From: an uncultured Angelakisella sp.
GTDB taxonomy: Bacteria > Bacillota > Clostridia > Oscillospirales > Ruminococcaceae
Reading direction: 5' to 3'
Length of the DNA: 8,700 bases
NCBI GenBank assembly: GCA_910585525.1
Contig: CAJUFR010000051.1
Coordinates: forward strand, 1 to 8,700
The stretch's first letter is position 1. Every line of letters starts with the position of its first letter. Under the pieces are notes generated by a model. It was not told where the DNA came from, made no database searches, and saw only the letters and a list, made by a program, of their open reading frames with translations. The position numbers and the translations under genes were made by a program. This document shows, piece by piece, positions 1 through 5,857 of the stretch.

Positions 1-30
1 GCGTCGAGCGACCGAAGGGAGCGGATAGAC

Positions 31-47
31 CCCGCCGTAGCGGCGGG
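31..47. repeat. Short perfect GC palindrome at the left edge
   Basis: CCCGCCG (31-37), a 3-base loop TAG, then CGGCGGG (41-47) form a perfect 7-bp GC stem about 40 bases beyond the stop codon of the 148-aa gene read leftwards. No T-run follows on either strand, so it is not a textbook intrinsic terminator. It could be a stabilising 3' hairpin for the leftward transcript or part of an intergenic repeat whose other half lies outside the window. The flank at 6-23 contains a direct repeat of GAGCG. Confidence 0.4.
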
Positions 48-85
48 CTTCAGCTGCGGAGGAGCCTTTTCCCTGTATCCAAATA

Positions 86-532
86 CTAAACACGTGACTG
101 GATCACACGGACCTTCGTCCCCAAAATCTCCTCCACCCGGGCGATACATTCCTCGTCCGGTTCCTTTCGAGGGTACAGCAAAGCGATCTCGTCGCAGGCG
201 AAGCCGCAAGGGGCCTTGTACTCCAGCAGGTCCAGGGTGGTTTTCCTGCCGCAGCAGGGGAGGGTCGCTGTCAGGTCCCGGAAGCCGGCGCCATCATATT
301 TTGTGTTCATCTCACCCACCCAGAAGTCAAAGGCGTCCGCCCCGCAAAAAGGGCAGCATATCCCCTCCAACAGACCCCCGCAGTCGATAAAGGCCGGGGC
401 TTCGCTGCGGTTTATTTTGACCTCCATGGCCCATAGCCGGTCCAGCAGCAAGTCCGCCGCCTTTTGCAGCCGGGCCTCGTCCACGCGGTGAAAAGGTTCT
501 GCCGGGATGACCTTGGTGTAATAACTGGACAT
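86..532 (-). CDS. Uncharacterised 148-aa Cys-rich protein (CPFCG and LPCCG motifs)
   Basis: I do not recognise a named function. The protein has a helical N-terminal part (residues about 16-36, RLQKAADLLLDRLWAMEV) and then a core with C51, CCPFCG (59-64) and LPCCG (91-95), followed by C109 and C113. The paired CPxCG/PCCG knuckles suggest a structural zinc site; this is inference. The arrangement resembles, from memory, a diffuse group of small bacterial proteins with a CPxCG...LPCCG...GF pattern, some found near toxin-immunity genes, but I cannot confirm membership. It has no signal peptide or membrane segment, so it is probably cytosolic. The start is supported by AAAGGAG about 8 bases upstream, which overlaps the stop codon of the preceding 178-aa gene (gap 15 bases). 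It is therefore the last gene seen of a three-gene transcription unit. The stop is TAG at 86-88. Confidence 0.8.
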   Translation of the reverse strand: MSSYYTKVIPAEPFHRVDEARLQKAADLLLDRLWAMEVKINRSEAPAFIDCGGLLEGICCPFCGADAFDFWVGEMNTKYDGAGFRDLTATLPCCGRKTTLDLLEYKAPCGFACDEIALLYPRKEPDEECIARVEEILGTKVRVIQSRV

Positions 533-547
533 TTTGCGTTTCTCCTT

Positions 548-1084
548 TCACGGTTCCTGGTACAGTCTGCGGATCAGCCCATAGTCCCGGTCCTGGGAGC
601 CGGGGGTGGAAAAGAGGATGCGGTTTACGTTGTAATTAAAGGTCTGGTCATGGGGCAGGAGGTTCACCTCCACCTTTTCGATGTGCAAAAACTCCCGGAT
701 AGACCGGAGGACCTCCTGATACCGGAAGTCCCCCGGAAAGCCACTTTCCACCGTGATCTCACAATGGCATCTCTGTTCCCGCAGGGACAGGCCCATATAG
801 ACCCGGAAGTCGAACACCGCCTGATGGAACTCCTTGGGCAGCAGATAAAATTCCATGTTCCAGATATCCTCCCCCTGGCGGACGGCGGCTTCCAGCTTTT
901 TCAGATACCGGCTCCGGGTGCGGATGCCGTCGGGGTGGAGGGATGCCGTTTCACAACCCAGGTGGGTGAAGGCGAAGCCATGCCGCTCCTCCTGGGAGAA
1001 ACAGAAGCGAAGCCAGCTGTCCCAAACGGTGTGGCGGTCCATGGGGGAGACCAGGGCAAACAGGCTGAGCATTTCACGTGTCAT
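548..1084 (-). CDS. Uncharacterised 178-aa protein, middle gene of the three-gene unit
   Basis: No family is recognised. The sequence is a soluble mixed alpha/beta protein without signal peptide or membrane helix. It has an aromatic-rich N-terminus (MDRHTVWDSWLRFCF, residues 15-29), a short CHC cluster (residues 106-108) and a C-terminal stretch rich in Asn/Tyr (TFNYNVNRILFSTPG, about 148-162). The start at 1084 is preceded by AAAGGAG at a suitable distance, and that site abuts the TAG of the 420-aa gene, leaving a gap of only 12 bases. The gap to the 148-aa gene downstream is 15 bases. Such spacing indicates one mRNA and possibly translational coupling. A competing plus-strand frame over the same region (464-1210) has no ribosome binding site and reads like a shadow. 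The gene call rests on spacing, ribosome site and natural composition; the function is unknown. Confidence 0.78.
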   Translation of the reverse strand: MTREMLSLFALVSPMDRHTVWDSWLRFCFSQEERHGFAFTHLGCETASLHPDGIRTRSRYLKKLEAAVRQGEDIWNMEFYLLPKEFHQAVFDFRVYMGLSLREQRCHCEITVESGFPGDFRYQEVLRSIREFLHIEKVEVNLLPHDQTFNYNVNRILFSTPGSQDRDYGLIRRLYQEP

Positions 1085-1096
1085 AAAGGCTCCTTT

Positions 1097-2359
1097 CTAG
1101 TCCCAGTACCGGTCTGCGATACGTCGCAGGGGGTCGTCCCTGTCGTCACATCCCACCAGGTAGTCCACAAAAAAGTCCTCGATCTCCGGGTTCCCCTTGA
1201 TGGCCGATAAGGCCCGGAAGGCTTCGGTCCGCAGGGGGAGAGGCGCCCAGGGCCGGGCAAAGGAGAGGGCCAGCCTTTTGGCGTCTGTCCCCGGCTGCCG
1301 GAGGAAGTAGCGGAGCAGGGCAGGGGAGACCAGGGCGCTTTGCTGCTCCCGGTCTTGCAGTTCCTGGATGCCCTCCGCGTCCAGGGCGTCCCGGCCGTAG
1401 AGGGCCAGGGCTCCGGCCTCCACCACATCCGGGAACAGGGCGGCGGCCTTTTGATAGTCCGGCTCCCACCGGCGGCCAAACAGTTCTCCCGGCGTAGGTG
1501 GCGGGGCGGAGGGGGGAGCGGACCAACAGCGGCGCATCTTCTCCAGGGGGATGGACAGGCCCGGCACCGTCTCCCGCTCCTCATCCGGCCAGATCACCTT
1601 CCAGTCGCCGTCCTTCCCCAGGAACCGGGGGGAGGAGAGGATGAGACAGGGCACCGGCACCCCCTCCAGGGCGCAGGCGCAGGCCCGGTGGTGGCCGTCC
1701 AGCAGGATGGAAAGGTACTCGAAGGCGGCGTGGCAAAGGGCAGGGGAGAGGCGCTTCCCCGCCCGCAGCTGTCGCCGGTACTCCTCCACCCGGCGGGGGT
1801 CGTGCTTGGCGGCAGGTTGGGTGGGGTGCAGGAACCGGGGAAAGACCGGCAGCACCGAATAGGTCTCCGGATCAAAGGTCTGGGCGGTGGCGGGGGAGAG
1901 GGTGAAGCCGTTGGGGATATCCCAGAAGAAATGGCCGCTGCCGTCGGTGGGGTAGCAGTCCACCAACGAGAGGATGAAATACCCCGACGGCAGCAGCCCC
2001 GTCACCGGGGCCAGCCGCTCCAGCGCCTCCTCCAGGTGGTCGAAGGGGGCGGCGATGGCGTCCGCCGCCTGGCGCAGCTGGGGACAGTCCACCGGCAGGC
2101 CGTGCCCCGCCGCCAGCAGCGACTGGCAGGTGGGGCAGCCGCTGGCTTGGATCAAAGCCAGGGGCGTCCCGTTCAAGGTGAGGGTCTGGTAGGTGTCCAG
2201 CATGGGGTCGGCGCAGGTGGGGTCCCGGCTCATCTCCATCCGCAGCGCCCCGGTGCCGCCCTTCACCCGGAAGAACAGGTGCTCCCCGGAGAAATAGGGC
2301 CTTTTGGTGGTGTGCCGGGCCAATATCGTGATCTTGGGTGACAGGTCCCACAGTGCCAT
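1097..2359 (-). CDS. Uncharacterised 420-aa protein with ParB/sulfiredoxin-like DGHHR motif
   Basis: First gene of the three-gene unit. The central segment SILLDGHHRACACALEGVP (217-235) matches the signature of the ParB-N/sulfiredoxin-like fold, where D/N-G-H-H/N-R binds nucleotide phosphate. It is preceded by the helical segment VEEYRRQLRAGKRL (191-204), as is common in that fold. The N-terminal region carries GCPTC (74-78) plus C92, a possible metal or redox site. A low-complexity Pro-rich linker (about 281-290) leads to a helical C-terminal part (about 303-420) that could be a HEAT-like solenoid; this last point is weak. There is no helix-turn-helix segment like that of a chromosome-partition ParB, and no parA neighbour, so a partition role is unlikely. 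The start is set by AAAGGAGG (2366-2373), 6 bases from the ATG. The function (nucleotide-binding sensor, kinase-like enzyme or nuclease) cannot be told from sequence alone. Confidence 0.82.
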   Translation of the reverse strand: MALWDLSPKITILARHTTKRPYFSGEHLFFRVKGGTGALRMEMSRDPTCADPMLDTYQTLTLNGTPLALIQASGCPTCQSLLAAGHGLPVDCPQLRQAADAIAAPFDHLEEALERLAPVTGLLPSGYFILSLVDCYPTDGSGHFFWDIPNGFTLSPATAQTFDPETYSVLPVFPRFLHPTQPAAKHDPRRVEEYRRQLRAGKRLSPALCHAAFEYLSILLDGHHRACACALEGVPVPCLILSSPRFLGKDGDWKVIWPDEERETVPGLSIPLEKMRRCWSAPPSAPPPTPGELFGRRWEPDYQKAAALFPDVVEAGALALYGRDALDAEGIQELQDREQQSALVSPALLRYFLRQPGTDAKRLALSFARPWAPLPLRTEAFRALSAIKGNPEIEDFFVDYLVGCDDRDDPLRRIADRYWD

Positions 2360-2365
2360 AGAATA

Positions 2366-2373
2366 CCTCCTTT
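2366..2373 (-). promoter_or_regulatory. Strong ribosome binding site of the 420-aa gene
   Basis: Reading leftwards, AAAGGAGG ends 6 bases before the ATG at 2359, a near-perfect anti-Shine-Dalgarno match that fixes this start. It lies immediately after the terminator-like stem and T-run at 2378-2393, so folding of the leader could affect access to the gene. Confidence 0.85.
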
Positions 2374-2377
2374 GGGT

Positions 2378-2457
2378 AAAAACAGGGCTTGACGGAAAAG
2401 CTGCACGGGAGAACTTTCCTCATTCAAGTGATGGATGGGACTTTCCTGGGTCAAGCC
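2378..2457 (-). promoter_or_regulatory. Candidate structured leader / attenuator of the three-gene unit
   Basis: Reading leftwards, GGCTTGAC (2457-2450) pairs perfectly with GTCAAGCC (2393-2386), and the 3' arm is followed by CTGTTTTT. An inner hairpin GGAAAG (2419-2414) with TTTTCC (2399-2394, one G-U pair) stacks directly against the outer 3' arm. The motif AGGAAAGT occurs twice in the leader (2447-2440 and 2420-2413), which could allow alternative pairing. A stem followed by a T-run just before the ribosome site resembles an attenuator, though the long loop and only five Ts make it weak. I recognise no known riboswitch or T-box signature. Confidence 0.35.
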
Positions 2458-2463
2458 GGTGTA

Positions 2464-2469
2464 TTTATA
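2464..2469 (-). promoter_or_regulatory. Possible -10 element for the three-gene unit
   Basis: TATAAA on the minus strand lies so that transcription would begin near position 2457, the first base of the leader stem GGCTTGAC. No good -35 hexamer is found at 16-18 bases upstream, so this is a weak call supported mainly by its fit to the leader. Confidence 0.3.
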
Positions 2470-2525
2470 CGGAATGGATAATGGATAATAAGGCATGCAA
2501 CCCGGAAGTTCCCGGAGATAGATAG

Positions 2526-2555
2526 AAAAAAGGGGGAGAGACCGCCCCCTTTTTT
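2526..2555 (-). terminator. Intrinsic terminator after fbp
   Basis: AAAAAAGGGGG (2526-2536) and CCCCCTTTTTT (2545-2555) form an 11-bp perfect stem with an 8-base loop. Because the GC core is flanked by A6 and T6, it works in principle in both directions. It lies 20 bases past the fbp stop codon in the leftward direction and separates the asd-fbp transcript from the three-gene unit. Confidence 0.9.
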
Positions 2556-2575
2556 CCACAGAAAGAGTATCACGA

Positions 2576-4564
2576 TTATTTGTTCTGATTGATGATGCCC
2601 CGGCGGTAAGCCTGGAGCAGCAGCAGCAGGTCGTCGATCTTCGCCTGGATCACCTTGCCCTCGTCGGTGTGGCATATTTTGATCCGCTCCGGGTAGGTGT
2701 CCACCGGCACCATGTTGGAGTGCATGTCGCTGTTGTGGTTGATGATGGAATCGATGCCGGAGAAGGGGTGGTGCTCCGCAAGGAACAGCTGGTGGGAGTT
2801 GGACACCAGGGTGTACCCAGCGATGCCGGTGACCGCCTGGTAGGCCTTGGAGATGCCCCCGTCGATGATGAGCACCTTCCCCCCGGCCTTCACCGGGGAT
2901 TCCCCCTTCCTGATCTTCACCGGGACGTGGCCGTTGATGATCCGGGCCCGCTGGCTGTCGATGCCGAACTCCGCCAGGATCTTCATGGCCACCTCCGGGT
3001 CGTCGCTGAGTTGGTAGTAGATGTCCTTGGCCTCGGTCCAGGTGGACTTGTCGTCGATAAAGTACCGCTCAAAGGTAGCCATCTTGTTTTTGCCGTTCAG
3101 GGGGGACTTAGGGCCGCACCACAGGAACCACATGAAGTCCAGCCCCTGGCGTTGTTCCTCGCTGCCGCTGGTGCTGTATGCCCCCTGGCGGCAGAGTTTG
3201 TCGCTGTAGTCCATCAGCGCCTTGCCCCGGTAGAAGCGGCCGTCGATTTGGAGGGCGGCAAAGCCGCCCTCCGGGGTCATGGGGACGCAGCCGTGGTAGA
3301 GAAGGTTGCCGTTGCAGACCTTGTACATCCCCCCGTGCTTAAAGAGGAAGTTCATATGGGCCTGGAGTTTTTCGCTGTGGAGGAAGGAGAGTTGGAGCCG
3401 CTCCATCAGTTCCTGCTCGGCGTAGGTGAGGGAATAGGGGGTCTCCGGGGTGACGGTGGGGAAGTAGCAGTCGTTCATGGGGTACTGCCGGCCGTCTACC
3501 GTGATGGTGCGGCGGCGGAAGTCGATCTTGTCCAGCAGCAGGCGGCTCTCCATCTCGTACTCCGGGTGGGCCAGGATGGTCTGCCCCTCCAGCTTCAGCT
3601 GGATGACGGTGATGGCCTTGTGTATCTTGGCGATCTGCATGTCGTCGTGGGTGCTGGGGACGTAGCCGTCCTCCGCCATATGCCGGGGGTAGAAGGAGGC
3701 GCAGGGGTCGCTGCCGTACTGCTCCATGGCAAAGACGGCCAGGGGCCGGACGTTGATGCCGTAGGATTCCTCCAGGGTGTCCAGGTTGTCGTACCGCACA
3801 CAGTTGCGGATGACGTTGGCGATACAGCAAAGCTGTCCGGCGGCGGCCCCCATCCACAGCACGTCGTGGTTGCCCCACTGGATATCCACATTGTGGTGGC
3901 GGCAGAGGTCGTCCAGTATCTGGGCCGCCCCGGAGCCCCGGTCGAAGATATCCCCGATGATGTGCAGCTTATCCACGATCATCCGCTGGGTCAGGTGGCA
4001 GAGGGCGGTGACAAAGGCCTCCGCCCGGTCGATCTCAATGATGGTGTCCACGATGCGCTCAAAGTATTCCTGGCGGTTGGGGTTGTTCTCGTCGGTGTTC
4101 ATCAACTCGTCGATGATATACTGGAAGTCGGTGGGCAGCGCCTTGCGCACCTTGGAACGGGTGTACTTGGAGGTGGCGGCCCGGCAGACGGTGACCAGCT
4201 GGTAGAGGATGTTCCGGTACCAATCGGGGGTGATCTGGTGGGCCCTGCGCAGTTCGGCCAGCTTCCGCTCCGGGTAATAGATGAGGGTGGCCAGCAGGTC
4301 CTTCCGCTCCGCCGGCACCTCCTCCCCAAAACTCTCGTCGATTTTCCGCCGGATGGAGCCGGAGGCGTTGCGGAGGATGTGGGTGAAGCACTCATACTCC
4401 CCGTGGACGTCGCTGATGAAGTGCTCGGTGCCCTTGGGGAGGTTCAGAATGGCCCGGAGGTTGATGATCTCGGTGGAGGCGGCCTGGATGTTGGGCCAGC
4501 TTTGGGCCAGCAGCCGCAGGTACTTTAGTTGCTCCTGTGTAGGGGTCTGGGCAAGTTCTGTCAT
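2576..4564 (-). CDS. fbp: Class III fructose-1,6-bisphosphatase
   Basis: Hydrolyses fructose 1,6-bisphosphate to fructose 6-phosphate in gluconeogenesis, in the cytosol. The 662-aa length fits the Firmicutes-type class III family (B. subtilis Fbp is about 670 aa), which is unrelated in sequence to the short class I/II enzymes. The calcineurin-like metallophosphoesterase motifs are in order: SDVHGE (51-56), GDIFDRG (204-210) and GNHD (231-234), with later metal-ligand candidates YHGC (423-426) and NGHVPVK (544-550). The open frame continues 79 codons further upstream, but that extension overlaps the end of asd and is Arg/Ser/Pro-rich shadow sequence. The chosen ATG at 4564 has AAAGGAGGAAGG about 9 bases upstream, and MTELAQ... 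matches the family's usual N-terminus. It lies 40 bases after asd on the same strand, so the two are probably co-transcribed. The transcript ends at the hairpin at 2526-2555. Confidence 0.97.
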   Translation of the reverse strand: MTELAQTPTQEQLKYLRLLAQSWPNIQAASTEIINLRAILNLPKGTEHFISDVHGEYECFTHILRNASGSIRRKIDESFGEEVPAERKDLLATLIYYPERKLAELRRAHQITPDWYRNILYQLVTVCRAATSKYTRSKVRKALPTDFQYIIDELMNTDENNPNRQEYFERIVDTIIEIDRAEAFVTALCHLTQRMIVDKLHIIGDIFDRGSGAAQILDDLCRHHNVDIQWGNHDVLWMGAAAGQLCCIANVIRNCVRYDNLDTLEESYGINVRPLAVFAMEQYGSDPCASFYPRHMAEDGYVPSTHDDMQIAKIHKAITVIQLKLEGQTILAHPEYEMESRLLLDKIDFRRRTITVDGRQYPMNDCYFPTVTPETPYSLTYAEQELMERLQLSFLHSEKLQAHMNFLFKHGGMYKVCNGNLLYHGCVPMTPEGGFAALQIDGRFYRGKALMDYSDKLCRQGAYSTSGSEEQRQGLDFMWFLWCGPKSPLNGKNKMATFERYFIDDKSTWTEAKDIYYQLSDDPEVAMKILAEFGIDSQRARIINGHVPVKIRKGESPVKAGGKVLIIDGGISKAYQAVTGIAGYTLVSNSHQLFLAEHHPFSGIDSIINHNSDMHSNMVPVDTYPERIKICHTDEGKVIQAKIDDLLLLLQAYRRGIINQNK

Positions 4565-4604
4565 GGCGCGTTTCCTTCCTCCTTTGTATCGGTATGTCGT
4601 TGGA

Positions 4605-5687
4605 TCAGTCCAAATATCCCTTGGCGGCCAGCAGTTCCGCCATGAGGATGTTGCCGCCGGCGGCGCCCCGGATGGTGTTGTGGGAGAGACAGACGAACTT
4701 GTAGTCGTACTGGCTGTCCTCCCGCAGGCGGCCGATGGAGACCGCCATCCCCTTTTCCAGGTCCCGGTCCAGCCGGGTCTGGGGACGGTCCGGCTCATCA
4801 AAGTAGTGCAGGAACTGTGCCGGGGCGGAGGGAAGGGCCAACTTCTGGGGCTCCCCGGAAAACGTTCTCCACCGGCGGATGATCTCGTCCGGGGAGACCT
4901 TGTTCTCCAGGGAGAAGAACACCGCCGCCAGGTGCCCGTCGGACACCGGCACCCGGATGCACTGGGTGGTGATGGCGGGGGAAAGGGCGGGGACGATGCC
5001 GCCTTCTTCCACCTTGCCCCATATCTTCAAAGGCTCCTGCTCGCTCTTCTCCTCCTCGCCGCCGATGTAGGGGATGACGTTGTCCCGCATCTCCGGCCAG
5101 GTGGCGAAGGTGCGGCCCGCCCCGGAGATGGCCTGGTAGGTGCAGGCCAGCACCCGGCTCACCCCCAGGTCCAGCAGGGGATGGAGGGCGGGAAGGTAGC
5201 TTTGGAGGGAGCAGTTGGACTTGACCGCCATGAACCCCCGCTTGGTCCCCAGCCGCTTCTTCTGGGCGTCGATGACGGCGGCGTGGTCCGGGTTCACCTC
5301 CGGGACGATCATGGGGACGTCAGGGGTGGCCCGGTGGGCGGAGTTGTTGGAAAAGACAGGGCACTCCCGCTTTGCGTAGGCCTCCTCCAGTTCCCGGATG
5401 GCGTCCTTTTTCATATCCACGGCGCAAAAGACAAAGTCCACCCCGGCGGCGATGGTATCCATATCCGCCACGGCGTCCAGCACCGTCATCTCCCCGATCC
5501 GGGGCGGGATGGGGGCGGTCATGGCCCAGCGGCCCTCCACCGCCTCGGCGTAGGCCAGCCCCGCCGACCGGGGGGAGGCCGCCAGGGTGGTGACGGTGAA
5601 CCAGGGGTGCCCCTCCAGCAGGGTGATGAGCCGCTGCCCCACCATGCCGGTGGCGCCGATGATGCCTACTTTAAAACTTTGTTTCAT
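4605..5687 (-). CDS. asd: Aspartate-semialdehyde dehydrogenase (archaeal/fungal type)
   Basis: Reduces L-aspartyl-4-phosphate to aspartate semialdehyde with NADPH, the branch point to lysine/diaminopimelate, threonine and methionine. The 360-aa protein begins with the NADP-binding loop GATGMVGQR (11-19). It then shows NNSAHR (114-119), IVPEVNPDH (127-135), the catalytic cysteine in SNCS (C159), QAISGAGR (185-192) and the active-site His in SDGH (H252). The NNSAHR/IVPEVN/SNCS pattern fits the archaeal and yeast-type subclass rather than the E. coli type. The frame stays open 100 codons further upstream, but ATG 5687 is chosen because MKQSFKVGIIGATG is the normal N-terminus and AGGAAAGAGG lies just before it. 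The upstream extension passes through the promoter region and a TraX remnant in another frame. It is the first gene of a probable asd-fbp operon. Confidence 0.96.
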   Translation of the reverse strand: MKQSFKVGIIGATGMVGQRLITLLEGHPWFTVTTLAASPRSAGLAYAEAVEGRWAMTAPIPPRIGEMTVLDAVADMDTIAAGVDFVFCAVDMKKDAIRELEEAYAKRECPVFSNNSAHRATPDVPMIVPEVNPDHAAVIDAQKKRLGTKRGFMAVKSNCSLQSYLPALHPLLDLGVSRVLACTYQAISGAGRTFATWPEMRDNVIPYIGGEEEKSEQEPLKIWGKVEEGGIVPALSPAITTQCIRVPVSDGHLAAVFFSLENKVSPDEIIRRWRTFSGEPQKLALPSAPAQFLHYFDEPDRPQTRLDRDLEKGMAVSIGRLREDSQYDYKFVCLSHNTIRGAAGGNILMAELLAAKGYLD

Positions 5688-5728
5688 GTCCTCTTTCCTT
5701 TCTATCGTATCGGTCAGTTTATCCACTT

Positions 5729-5857
5729 TTATAGGAACAGCTGGAGCAAAAAGATGACCAGCAGATGGGCGGGGTAGAAGGCGTAGAAGAACCACTTGGA
5801 TATCTTCGGATGCTGGGGGTTGAAAGTCCGGCGAAAGTATCCTATAATAGGTGACTG
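5729..5857 (-). pseudogene. Remnant of a TraX-family membrane protein (C-terminal end only)
   Basis: In a minus-strand frame different from asd, the translation just before the TAA at 5729-5731 reads HPKISKWFFYAFYPAHLLVI followed by FLLQLFL. This closely resembles the conserved C-terminus of TraX-family acyltransferase-like membrane proteins (pattern K-FFY-FYP-HLL-). Only about 42 codons remain: the frame is blocked upstream by a TGA at 5858-5860 and there is no ATG or ribosome site. Intact family members are several times longer with multiple membrane helices, so this is a decayed gene. The queA promoter lies inside it. The family call is from memory of the motif and a homology search would settle it. 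Confidence 0.6.
5820..5848 (+). promoter_or_regulatory. SigA-type promoter for queA-tgt
   Basis: TTGAAA (5820-5825), a 17-base spacer and a perfect TATAAT (5843-5848) predict a start near 5855, about 175 bases before the queA ATG. The -10 lies in an 11-bp palindrome CCTAT-A-ATAGG (5841-5851), a possible but unproven operator. The same -35/-10 pair and spacing occurs before yajC. Confidence 0.8.

Noticed and set aside
1340..2341. A 333-codon plus-strand frame opposite the 420-aa gene
   Set aside because: Gly/Gln/Arg-rich low-complexity translation, no ribosome site; the minus-strand gene has a strong site and natural composition.
2471..2490. Tandem ATGGATA repeat
   Set aside because: Only two copies of 7 bases in an AT-rich gap; not enough for a CRISPR or iteron claim.
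2669..4528. A 619-codon open frame on the plus strand opposite fbp
   Set aside because: It mirrors the codons of a well-supported fbp gene, is Val/Gly/Asp/His-rich without family motifs, and has no ribosome site. GC-rich genes often leave such long antisense frames.
4565..4801. A 79-codon N-terminal extension of fbp
   Set aside because: It overlaps the 3' end of asd in another frame and is Arg/Ser/Thr/Pro-rich; the normal family N-terminus starts at 4564.
4281..5777. A 498-codon plus-strand frame across the asd/fbp junction
   Set aside because: Antisense to two confident genes and of low-complexity Gly/Arg composition.
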